A model generated the notes under the pieces. The model searched no databases. It was not told the DNA's origin and saw nothing but the letters and a program-made list of their open reading frames with translations. A DNA stretch of 64,000 bases from Candidatus Pedobacter colombiensis. GTDB taxonomy: Bacteria; Bacteroidota; Bacteroidia; Sphingobacteriales; Sphingobacteriaceae. The DNA is taken from assembly GCA_029202485.1 (NCBI GenBank), contig CP119313.1, forward strand, positions 4,836,001 to 4,900,000, in the 5' to 3' direction. Below are positions 18,709-25,665 of the stretch, in pieces. The translations under genes and the position numbers were made by a program. The stretch's first letter is position 1. Every line of letters begins with the position of its first letter.

Positions 18709-19593
18709 TTAGTATTCCTCTAAGCCTTGGGAATTGTCCTTCTCTTCTCCAAAATGATTGATACGATCCATAAGACCCGTGCTTTCCTGTATTTCGACCA
18801 GGTTAAAAAAGCAAAGGGAAACGCCAATTACCGGAATCATCAGAAATACATAACTTAAATACTGAATGATAGTACCAACCACAATCATTGCCTGACTCCA
18901 TCCCTCTAATCCTGGCAAAAAAGTACCAGCCATGGTCAAAACTGCCGCCGGGACACTTGCAAAAGTCATACAGGCATAGGCAATTACCCAAAGGATAAAT
19001 ATGGAACCGGCAGTTACCCACCATTGATTTTTCAGTAATTTAAATGAGCGCTCAAAAGAATATTGGAAATTGGCATTTTCCAATACCATTATCGGAAAAA
19101 GCAAAGACATGGCTGGAAACAAGTAAATCCCCGGCACAAGGCAAAACATAAATCCTACTATTACAATAAGTAAAGTAAAAATGTTACTAAAAAACACCCT
19201 GAAGTAGTAATACTTAAAATATGACCAAACTTCATCGGGAGTAGGTGCCACATTTCCCTTTTGAATATACAAAGCAATGAAACTAAGTGTCGAAACCAGT
19301 ATTGCAGCAGAACTGCATATGGAAAATATCACAACCAGTAAATAGTTAAATGTAAAAATCTGGCTTAAATTAGTCCTCCAGGCCGACGCTCCCATCTTAC
19401 TTATACCATTTACAAACGCTTTCGTCTCCAACTGTTGCATGATGGCAGCGATCATTCCTGCCAAAATAAAGAACCCACACAAGTAAACAAATACCTTTAA
19501 TAGGGGCCTGAAGTTTTCTTTGATAAATAAAAAGGTATCATTAATGATCTCTCCGAATGCTCTTAGTTTTTTTAATTCCAATTTTTCTGACAT
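18709..19593 (-). CDS. Multi-pass membrane protein of the MoxR/SpoIIM cluster
   Basis: A 294-residue integral membrane protein with roughly six hydrophobic helices between residues 30 and 270 and a hydrophilic C-terminus. The pattern resembles glycerophosphodiester phosphodiesterase membrane-domain or DUF4013-like proteins, but no catalytic residues are visible. It sits one base after the SpoIIM gene and two before the DUF4129 gene, so it belongs to the same operon. Function unknown. Confidence 0.75.
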   Translation of the reverse strand: MSEKLELKKLRAFGEIINDTFLFIKENFRPLLKVFVYLCGFFILAGMIAAIMQQLETKAFVNGISKMGASAWRTNLSQIFTFNYLLVVIFSICSSAAILVSTLSFIALYIQKGNVAPTPDEVWSYFKYYYFRVFFSNIFTLLIVIVGFMFCLVPGIYLFPAMSLLFPIMVLENANFQYSFERSFKLLKNQWWVTAGSIFILWVIAYACMTFASVPAAVLTMAGTFLPGLEGWSQAMIVVGTIIQYLSYVFLMIPVIGVSLCFFNLVEIQESTGLMDRINHFGEEKDNSQGLEEY

Positions 19594-19594
19594 C

Positions 19595-20545
19595 TTAGCT
19601 GATTTGATTGCGTTTAATTAATTGTGATGGATAGATAATCACATACCAAATGATAAATAGCAGTGATCCTCCTAAAATACTTATGCTTAGCCACAAAGGC
19701 ATGTGGGTATAACGTGTAATAAAACCTTCGAAGAATGCCGCTATAAGAATAATTGGCACAATGCCAAGAGCTATCTTTGTTCCATCCTTTGCACTGTTTC
19801 TAAATGCTTGTAAACGGGTATACGTTCTGGGAAAAAGCAAGCCATGACCGAGAACCAAGCCCGCGGCACCTGCTATAATAATTGCCGAGATTTCTAAAGT
19901 TCCATGTATCCAGATAACCAGCACCGATGCTGCTCCCAAGCCTTTGCTAAAAAAGTAATACTCAAATGCACCTAACATAACTCCGTTTTTCAATAACATA
20001 AAAACAGGGCCAATACCCAGAAATATACCACTTATAAACAGGATCAAAGAAACATAAGTATTGTTGGCGGCAATAGAAAGAAACATAGAAACCGGCCCCT
20101 GATGTTTATAAACTCCAAAGGGATCACCTTTTGCAATATTTTCATTGGTCATATTCACATAACCATCCCCCATGATCAATCTTACAAAAGCATGGTCATA
20201 CTTAGCAGATAACACACCAATGGCACCTGATATCACAAAGAAAATAAATGAATACAGCAACTGCCGGCGATAAGTATAAAACAGTACCGGCAACTCATAT
20301 TTCCAGAAGGTTAAAAAACGATTGGTATCTTCTTTCTTATTCTTATAAATAGATTGATGCAACACCGAAGCCAATCCATTTAAATAAGCTGTGGTTTTAG
20401 ACTTGGGGTAAAAGGTCTTGGCATAAGCCAGATCATTAGTAATATCTATAAAGCGCTCGGCAACTTCATCAGGGTTGTTTGTCTTCAACTGCTCATAGGA
20501 TTTCCATTTCCCAGAATTCTGTTTAACAAACAATGCCTCTCTCAT
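19595..20545 (-). CDS. SpoIIM family (stage II sporulation protein M) membrane protein
   Basis: A 316-residue protein whose first 100 residues are soluble and helical (MREALFVKQNSGKWKSYEQL), followed by five or so membrane helices with the SpoIIM-like segments MFLSIAANNTYVSLILFISGIFLGIGP and WIHGTLEISAIIIAGAAGL. The organism is not expected to sporulate; SpoIIM homologues in non-sporulators occur in this MoxR cluster. It is the first gene of the minus-strand operon and is divergent from the RDD gene. Confidence 0.88.
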   Translation of the reverse strand: MREALFVKQNSGKWKSYEQLKTNNPDEVAERFIDITNDLAYAKTFYPKSKTTAYLNGLASVLHQSIYKNKKEDTNRFLTFWKYELPVLFYTYRRQLLYSFIFFVISGAIGVLSAKYDHAFVRLIMGDGYVNMTNENIAKGDPFGVYKHQGPVSMFLSIAANNTYVSLILFISGIFLGIGPVFMLLKNGVMLGAFEYYFFSKGLGAASVLVIWIHGTLEISAIIIAGAAGLVLGHGLLFPRTYTRLQAFRNSAKDGTKIALGIVPIILIAAFFEGFITRYTHMPLWLSISILGGSLLFIIWYVIIYPSQLIKRNQIS

Positions 20546-20623
20546 AGATTTAATTAAGAATGTAATTTGCTGTTAAAATAGCAACAAAAAAACATTTTAC
20601 AACAAAAAATTCAACTTCAATAT

Positions 20624-20631
20624 TATATTTG
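20624..20631 (+). promoter_or_regulatory. Probable -7 box for the RDD gene
   Basis: TATATTTG matches TAnnTTTG exactly and lies nine bases before the ATG at 20640. No clear -33 box was found upstream. Confidence 0.4.
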
Positions 20632-20639
20632 AATTAAGT

Positions 20640-21383
20640 ATGGAAACAATAAAAGTAAATACCAGTCAGCACGTAGATATAGATTATCCTGTAGCCGGCC
20701 TGGGCGAGCGCATAGCGGCAAGGCTAATTGATCTGGGGATATTCTTAGGCTTGTATTTAATATTTATAGTGCTGGTTGTGCTTACAGGCATTTCCGGATC
20801 ATTGAAAGGCACACCGTATTTTATTATAGGATTGATGATCATTTATGGTGCAAGCTATGTTTTCTATAACCTGATTTGTGAGATTTTTATGAACGGTCAG
20901 TGCGTGGGAAAACGTTTAATGAAAATAAAAGTCATTAGTCTGGATGGCAGCCAGCCCAGCTTAGGCCAATATTTTATCCGATGGCTGTTTCGCCTGGTTG
21001 ATTTTGTTTTTACCGCTCAAGTGGGCGGATTAATTTGCGTTGCGGTATCAAAAAACAAACAGCGGATTGGGGATATCGTTGCCGGAACTACGGTCATCAA
21101 AACTGTTCCTCATACAAACTTTAACCACATTGCTTTCCATCCTGTTGAGGAAGATTATGTCCCTGTTTTTAGCAATGTGAACTTGCTTACCGATAGAGAT
21201 GTTGAGCTGATACATGAAGTAATTGACACTTATTATAAAACCCACAATACCGAGCTGATCTATACCATGTCGGCAAAGGTGGCTACTTTACTTTCTATAA
21301 GCATTCCTGAAGGCATGAATGAAATGGAGTTTCTAAAAACTGTGATTAAAGACTATAACTATCAAACGGCTATTTCCTTGTAA
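20640..21383 (+). CDS. RDD family membrane protein
   Basis: A 247-residue protein whose N-terminal half is the RDD domain. It has the Arg and paired acidic pattern GLGERIAARLIDLGIF near residue 20, two helices, then the MNGQCVGKRLMKIKVI and RWLFRLVDFVF segments. The last 90 residues are soluble. It is divergently transcribed from the SpoIIM operon across 94 bases; RDD and SpoIIM genes are frequent partners in this cluster, so it probably works in the same membrane system, whose function is not established. Confidence 0.9.
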   Translation: METIKVNTSQHVDIDYPVAGLGERIAARLIDLGIFLGLYLIFIVLVVLTGISGSLKGTPYFIIGLMIIYGASYVFYNLICEIFMNGQCVGKRLMKIKVISLDGSQPSLGQYFIRWLFRLVDFVFTAQVGGLICVAVSKNKQRIGDIVAGTTVIKTVPHTNFNHIAFHPVEEDYVPVFSNVNLLTDRDVELIHEVIDTYYKTHNTELIYTMSAKVATLLSISIPEGMNEMEFLKTVIKDYNYQTAISL

Positions 21384-21388
21384 TGAGT

Positions 21389-21784
21389 TTAAGAGGCCAG
21401 GTAAGTAAAGGGCACTACGGGGATATTTCTACCGATCCAAAAAAGTAATACTACTACAAAGATCATTTTAGGTGTTAATGGTTTATACCATATGCTCCAG
21501 GTTAAATCCTTGTGCATAAAATAACTCAGAACTTTCAATAAAAAGTGGATCACTAAAAAAGGAAGACTTAACACCAGCAGCACATTATAATTTAATGCCA
21601 ATAGGATATTGCCATGAAGTAAGGCATGAACAGCCCGTTGTGAACCACAACCAGGACAATCAAGGCCAACGTACTTATGGAATGGACATTCAGGAAAAAA
21701 ACTATACATCTCAGGATCATATCTATAATATAAAACAGAAATGATAATAACTATAAATAAGCCCGAGATGTACTTTAATATCAT
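21389..21784 (-). CDS. DUF2752 domain-containing membrane protein
   Basis: A 131-residue protein with three hydrophobic helices and the DUF2752 core CPFHKYVGLDCPGCGSQRAVHALLHG near residue 35, where three Cys in a C-x10-CPGC arrangement recall a metal or redox site. The function is unknown. It overlaps the upstream CD225 gene by four bases, which indicates coupled translation, and meets the RDD gene tail to tail. Confidence 0.88.
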   Translation of the reverse strand: MILKYISGLFIVIIISVLYYRYDPEMYSFFPECPFHKYVGLDCPGCGSQRAVHALLHGNILLALNYNVLLVLSLPFLVIHFLLKVLSYFMHKDLTWSIWYKPLTPKMIFVVVLLFWIGRNIPVVPFTYLAS

Positions 21785-22104
21785 CGCGAATTAAACATGG
21801 CTCCACCCAAGCCTAATGCAACAAAAAAGATAACATATAGAATAATTACCGCTATACCTACGAAGAAGCCAATTTTTGTATATTTTCCTGCAGCAGCAGA
21901 TGCAGCTTGTGCACCCATGTAATCGCCTGCCGCATATCGACTGTTTACATTTGCCGCATTAACAATACCAGCTATACCAAACGGCAAACAGCAGAATAAA
22001 GTAACTAAAATAGATTCAACCAACCAGTTTTTAGGCTGAGGGGTAGAACCGTTACCAAAAGGAGGCTGTCCAAATGGCTGATTTTGTGATTGTTGTTCTT
22101 CCAT
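21781..22104 (-). CDS. CD225/dispanin family membrane protein
   Basis: A 107-residue protein with a Gln/Pro-rich N-terminus (1-27), then the dispanin domain: a first helix VESILVTLFCCLPFGIAGIV with the paired Cys, the loop NAANVNSRYAAGDYMGAQAAS, and a second helix KIGFFVGIAVIILYVIF. Eukaryotic relatives are the interferon-induced transmembrane proteins; bacterial members have no settled role. It is paired with the DUF2752 gene. Confidence 0.88.
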   Translation of the reverse strand: MEEQQSQNQPFGQPPFGNGSTPQPKNWLVESILVTLFCCLPFGIAGIVNAANVNSRYAAGDYMGAQAASAAAGKYTKIGFFVGIAVIILYVIFFVALGLGGAMFNSR

Positions 22105-22187
22105 CGTAAGTTTTTAGTTTTTGAAATACTTCTTCTAATGTATATTTTTTAATTTAAAAGGGAAAGCACAATCTATATATTAATTTA

Positions 22188-22907
22188 TTAAACAGACCCA
22201 ATAACCTTAGGTACAAGCAGTTTCACCCATTCCCCATACATTTTCACGCTGGGGTGCAAACCATCGCTGGCAACCAAATCAGGCTCTACCAATCCACGTC
22301 TCGATATTGGAGTAATATCTGTGTAATTTACTCCTTCGGCAAGTGTTATTTCCTTACATATTATGTTAAAATGGTCAATCTCCCGAGCCACATCATCCAA
22401 ATTCCTGCCCCCACTTACACCGAAAGCTGTTTTACCCCAATCCGGTATAGAAATTACAAAGACATGCTTTTTATTTCCTTTTGCAAAACTTATAGCAGTT
22501 TGTAACAACGCTAAAAATTCCTTTTTATAGGTAGCAATTGGATAACCACGATATTGATTATTTACACCGATCAACAAAGTCACAAAATCAAATTTAGACG
22601 TCAATCGGGCGTGCTGGATGGCCTGCATTAATTCATCCGTTGTCCATCCTGTAGTTGCAATAATTTTAGGCTCAGCAACTGTCACTTTTTTATCCTTTAA
22701 AAGACTTTGCAACTGATAAGGAAAAGACCCTGACTGCGGAACAGATTCACCTATGGTATACGAATCTCCCAAGGCTAGGTAAGTTAAAACTTTTTCGGTT
22801 TTGATAGTGATATCGTTACTTGAGGCTTGCAAAGGCATGGCGTTATTTTTTGTACAGCCCGAAGTTAATAAAGAAAACAAAATACGTACAAAAAGTTTTG
22901 CACGAAA
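22188..22907 (-). CDS. SGNH/GDSL-type esterase lipoprotein with unclear start
   Basis: A secreted lipoprotein with an SGNH hydrolase domain: block I LALGDSYTIGES (nucleophile Ser), block III LIGVNNQY (Asn) and block V SDGLHPS (catalytic Asp-His). The substrate is unknown. The signal peptide reads FRAKLFVRILFSLLTSGC with lipobox LTSGC. The first standard start codon, TTG at 22880, leaves only eight residues before the Cys, too short for export. The frame is open upstream to the lipB stop (22917-22919), with only ATT (22883) or ATC (22910) available as starts. I give 22907 as a rough upper bound, just inside the ATC codon. Either initiation is non-standard or an ATG has been lost. Confidence 0.75.
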   Translation of the reverse strand, partial: FRAKLFVRILFSLLTSGCTKNNAMPLQASSNDITIKTEKVLTYLALGDSYTIGESVPQSGSFPYQLQSLLKDKKVTVAEPKIIATTGWTTDELMQAIQHARLTSKFDFVTLLIGVNNQYRGYPIATYKKEFLALLQTAISFAKGNKKHVFVISIPDWGKTAFGVSGGRNLDDVAREIDHFNIICKEITLAEGVNYTDITPISRRGLVEPDLVASDGLHPSVKMYGEWVKLLVPKVIGSV

Positions 22908-22916
22908 GATCGATTG

Positions 22917-23627
22917 TTATTGTAATACTTTACCAGTTAATGTCATACCGAAAAGACTTGCAATATGACACATCAACTTACCCTTAACCTCTTCCATATC
23001 TAATGCATATCCTAATTCCCGTTGCATCGAAGTCACATCCTTATCATCAATCCCACAGGGAACAATATTTTTAAAGTAGTCAAGATCCGTATTTACATTA
23101 AACGCAAAGCCATGCATGGTTACCCAGCGACTGCAACGAACGCCCATTGCACAAATCTTACGGGCCTGCTCATTGTCAGCATCCAACCATACTCCGGTAA
23201 ATCCCGGATAGCGGCCTGCCACAATGCCATAATCGGCCAGTGTTAAAATAACAGCCTCCTCCAACATCCTTAAATATAAATGTATATCCGTAAAGAAATT
23301 ATCCAGGTCTAATATCGGGTAGCCCACAATTTGTCCGGGGCCATGATAAGTGATGTCGCCCCCCCTGTTTATTTTATAATAAGTAGCTTGTTTAGCCAAT
23401 AGTGCAGCATCATCCAGCAATAGATTTTCAGGCTTGCCACTTTTCCCAAGTGTATACACATGCGGATGCTCGCAAAAAATAAGATAGTTAGGTGTCTCAA
23501 GCTGTGTATTATTCGTCCGGTTCTGCGTTTTTAAAACAACCGTCTGGTCAAAGATAGCTTCCTGCTTACGCCAAGCCTCCTGATAATCTGTAAGGCCCCA
23601 ATCTATAAATTCAACTTTCTTATTCAT
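22917..23627 (-). CDS. lipB: Lipoyl(octanoyl) transferase LipB
   Basis: A 236-residue cytosolic enzyme that moves octanoyl groups from acyl carrier protein to lipoate-dependent enzymes. Family marks are RGGDITYHGPGQIVGYPILDL near residue 80, the catalytic-Lys segment KICAMGVR near 150, HGFAFNVNTDL, and the catalytic Cys in NIVPCGI near 190. Length is usual. It follows the phosphopantetheinyl transferase gene by 10 bases and is followed directly, in the same frame after its stop, by the SGNH lipoprotein sequence. Confidence 0.96.
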   Translation of the reverse strand: MNKKVEFIDWGLTDYQEAWRKQEAIFDQTVVLKTQNRTNNTQLETPNYLIFCEHPHVYTLGKSGKPENLLLDDAALLAKQATYYKINRGGDITYHGPGQIVGYPILDLDNFFTDIHLYLRMLEEAVILTLADYGIVAGRYPGFTGVWLDADNEQARKICAMGVRCSRWVTMHGFAFNVNTDLDYFKNIVPCGIDDKDVTSMQRELGYALDMEEVKGKLMCHIASLFGMTLTGKVLQ

Positions 23628-23637
23628 TTTGCAAAAA

Positions 23638-24279
23638 TTAAGCTACCACGTAGCCCAGCATATAACCATCCGTTGTTTTAAAATAATGAACCGTAAGCTC
23701 CTTCGTACCTTCGGGTAGATCAACCAGTGCATTCAGCTTACCTTCATTTTTCAACTTAAAAGGTTTAATATGCATATCCTGTTTAAACTCCAGTCCTCTT
23801 CTGCCATTCCATTTATAAATGGCTTCTTTGGCACACCAGCAAACATACAGCCCGTCAATATTATCGCCCACCTGTCGCTGTGCCAGTTCAACATCCGAAA
23901 GAAATTTATGCTTGATGCTTTTTATTTTATGCTTGATCAGCTCAATATCAACACCAACTTTCCTTGTTTTGCCAATAATTACCGAAGCATAATCATAAGA
24001 ATGACTTAATGAAATATGATAATCCAGATCAGGAAGATAGGGTTTACCATGATCATCCATTCTGCAATCAATATATTCATTGGTATTTAGCATCGTTCTC
24101 AACAACATCCTGGTACTTAACCAGTGGAGCAGGCGCTTGCCATTATTTAAGGATGAAATAAAATCGAGTTCATGTTGTTTCAACTGTAAACCCGAGAGCA
24201 GCTGCTCTTCGGTTTCCTCGATTTTCCAGACCGCCAGTATGGTGTCCTTGTCAATATTTTTATTAAAAACTACAGGCAT
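23638..24279 (-). CDS. 4'-phosphopantetheinyl transferase superfamily protein
   Basis: A 213-residue Sfp-like protein that attaches phosphopantetheine to carrier proteins. The metal-binding motif VGVDIELI (near residue 103) and the WCAKEAIYKWNGRRGLEF motif (near 147) are intact, and an internal pseudo-repeat is apparent, as in Sfp-type monomeric enzymes. The size is closer to Sfp (about 220) than to AcpS (about 125). Its neighbour lipB also works on acyl carrier protein-linked substrates. Whether the target is a fatty-acid or a secondary-metabolite carrier cannot be told from this window. Confidence 0.92.
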   Translation of the reverse strand: MPVVFNKNIDKDTILAVWKIEETEEQLLSGLQLKQHELDFISSLNNGKRLLHWLSTRMLLRTMLNTNEYIDCRMDDHGKPYLPDLDYHISLSHSYDYASVIIGKTRKVGVDIELIKHKIKSIKHKFLSDVELAQRQVGDNIDGLYVCWCAKEAIYKWNGRRGLEFKQDMHIKPFKLKNEGKLNALVDLPEGTKELTVHYFKTTDGYMLGYVVA

Positions 24280-24346
24280 CTCTTTTTAGACAACTTTGCA
24301 AAAGTATCTTAAATTAATCATAATTTCGTCCAAATACTATATAATA

Positions 24347-24883
24347 ATGATCCTGTCTGACAAACGAATTCTCGAAGAAATAGAGAAGGGCACAATTATC
24401 ATTGAGCCTTTTAAACCCGAAAGCCTTGGAACAAACTCTTACGATGTACATCTAGGTAAATATCTTGCTACTTATAAAGACCGGATACTTGATGCAAAAA
24501 CACACAATAAAATTGAACATTTTGAAATCCCTAAAGATGGTTACATCCTGCAACCCGGCACTTTATACCTTGGCGTAACCTTAGAATATACTGAAACTCA
24601 TGCCCATGTTCCCTTTTTAGAGGGCAAATCGAGTACCGGGCGACTGGGCATAGACATTCATGCTACTGCCGGAAAAGGCGATGTCGGCTTTTGTAATACC
24701 TGGACCCTCGAAATCTCCTGTGCACAGCCTGTTCGCGTATACGCAGGTATGCCAATTGGCCAACTGATTTACTTTGTTATTGAGGGTAGTATTGAAACCA
24801 TGTACAATACAAAAGTTAATGCCAAATACAACAATAAAACAACCAAACCGGTTGAAAGCATGATGTTTAAAAATAAGTTTTAA
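24347..24883 (+). CDS. dcd: dCTP deaminase
   Basis: A 178-residue enzyme that deaminates dCTP to dUTP for thymidylate synthesis. It begins MILSDKRILEEIEKG, the standard opening; the frame is open to 24296 but those extra residues are unlike the family, so the ATG at 24347 is preferred. Motifs include LGTNSYDVHLG near residue 28, EGKSSTGRLGIDIHATAGKGDVGF near 90 with the catalytic Glu and Arg, and NTWTLEI. Length fits. It is divergent from the phosphopantetheinyl transferase gene and faces the decayed region to its right. Confidence 0.95.
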   Translation: MILSDKRILEEIEKGTIIIEPFKPESLGTNSYDVHLGKYLATYKDRILDAKTHNKIEHFEIPKDGYILQPGTLYLGVTLEYTETHAHVPFLEGKSSTGRLGIDIHATAGKGDVGFCNTWTLEISCAQPVRVYAGMPIGQLIYFVIEGSIETMYNTKVNAKYNNKTTKPVESMMFKNKF

Positions 24884-24886
24884 AAT

Positions 24887-24909
24887 CAAAGAGATATCTT
24901 TGTCATTTT
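24887..24909 (+). terminator. Weak hairpin terminator after dcd
   Basis: A 6-bp stem CAAAGA / TCTTTG with loop GATA lies three bases after the dcd stop and is followed by TCATTTTTATT. The short, AT-rich stem makes it only a likely terminator. Confidence 0.4.
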
Positions 24910-25460
24910 TATTCGTGTCCTCCTAAAGGAGCATTTTCGAATATAGAATTCTCAGAGGCTGCTTTTGAATTGTGATACAACCTCATTCCCGGAAGACGTT
25001 CGGTATTAAGAGGACTTCACCTAATTTTTTTTCGGATCGAAAGTAAGCCGGATTGGACAGTTGTTTACTACTCATATATTGCCCGGTTAATAGATAAGTT
25101 TCATTTGAATTTTTACCGAACAAAGACGAACCAGAGACGAACCTGACACGAAGTAGGTCCGAGCTAGTATATAACGCTGATATCGGTCTCCTTTAGGACC
25201 GATAACACTCCATTTTTTACTAAAAATTTTAGGGGGACAGCTTTTGCTGTTGTTGTTCATGTTTGGACATCACTAATATATGGAAAATTACGTAGTTTGA
25301 AGATTTTTTACTATTTCTACTATTAATATTAAATTTGTTTTGCACGATTAATTAACCAAGCATGGATATCACTGCTGTTATATGACCATTGGAATTAAAT
25401 TTGGTTTCAGGGTGAATTTGAAACCATCCATTCCAGCCATTAAATTGATTCCAGAACGTT
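24910..25460. other. Gene-free, apparently decayed stretch
   Basis: No reading frame of useful length, tRNA or known RNA fold was recognised. The stretch holds an 8-bp hairpin TATCGGTC / GACCGATA (25181-25204), two 11-base-spaced copies of AGACGAACC (25124-25132 and 25135-25143), and a small ACAGC-TTTT-GCTGT hairpin near 25236. It is followed by a remnant of a gene tail at 25461, so the whole interval may be the eroded body of a former gene copy or an insertion into it. Confidence 0.5.
24921..25198. repeat. 11-nt inverted pair bounding part of the decayed region
   Basis: TCCTAAAGGAG at 24921-24931 and its exact reverse complement CTCCTTTAGGA at 25188-25198 lie about 250 bases apart. The second copy overlaps the loop of the TATCGGTC hairpin. 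They may be ends of an eroded small element, but the match is short and could be chance. Confidence 0.25.
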
Positions 25461-25550
25461 GACGAAACAGGAAGCTACCGAGTAGTTATAGAAGGTGTTA
25501 ATGCAATGGGGCATCTGGCCAGAGCTGTGTATACTTACGAAGTAAAATAA
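25461..25550 (+). pseudogene. Remnant of the C-terminal end of a macroglobulin-like/TonB-plug gene
   Basis: Twenty-nine codons plus a stop read DETGSYRVVIEGVNAMGHL and then ARAVYTYEVK. This is nearly identical to the last 29 residues of the intact protein encoded at 25666-28362 (DETGTYRVVVEGIDMMGHL, ARAVYTYEVK). A further FQN match continues leftwards before a TGA interrupts the frame. No start or upstream domain survives. The likeliest origin is a tandem paralogue that lost nearly all of its length. Confidence 0.85.
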
Positions 25551-25614
25551 ATACCTCTAATACATACAATAAAGTTACATAAAACAGCTCCTATATATCT
25601 TTTTAAATTATGCT

Positions 25615-25650
25615 AACAAAGCCTCAATATTTGTATATTGAGGCTTTGTT
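25615..25650 (+). terminator. Perfect hairpin between the remnant and the intact gene
   Basis: A 16-bp perfect stem, AACAAAGCCTCAATAT (25615-25630) and its complement (25635-25650), has loop TTGT. It lies 64 bases after the remnant stop, so it probably is the terminator of the lost gene. It also lies just 15 bases before the ATG at 25666, so it would be in or beside the leader of the next gene. Confidence 0.7.
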
Positions 25651-25665
25651 ACTTATGATCAATTT

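Noticed and set aside
24884..25665. tRNA or riboswitch in the long gap
   Set aside because: The hairpins present do not assemble into a cloverleaf or a known aptamer, and no CCA-type end or conserved T-loop sequence was seen.
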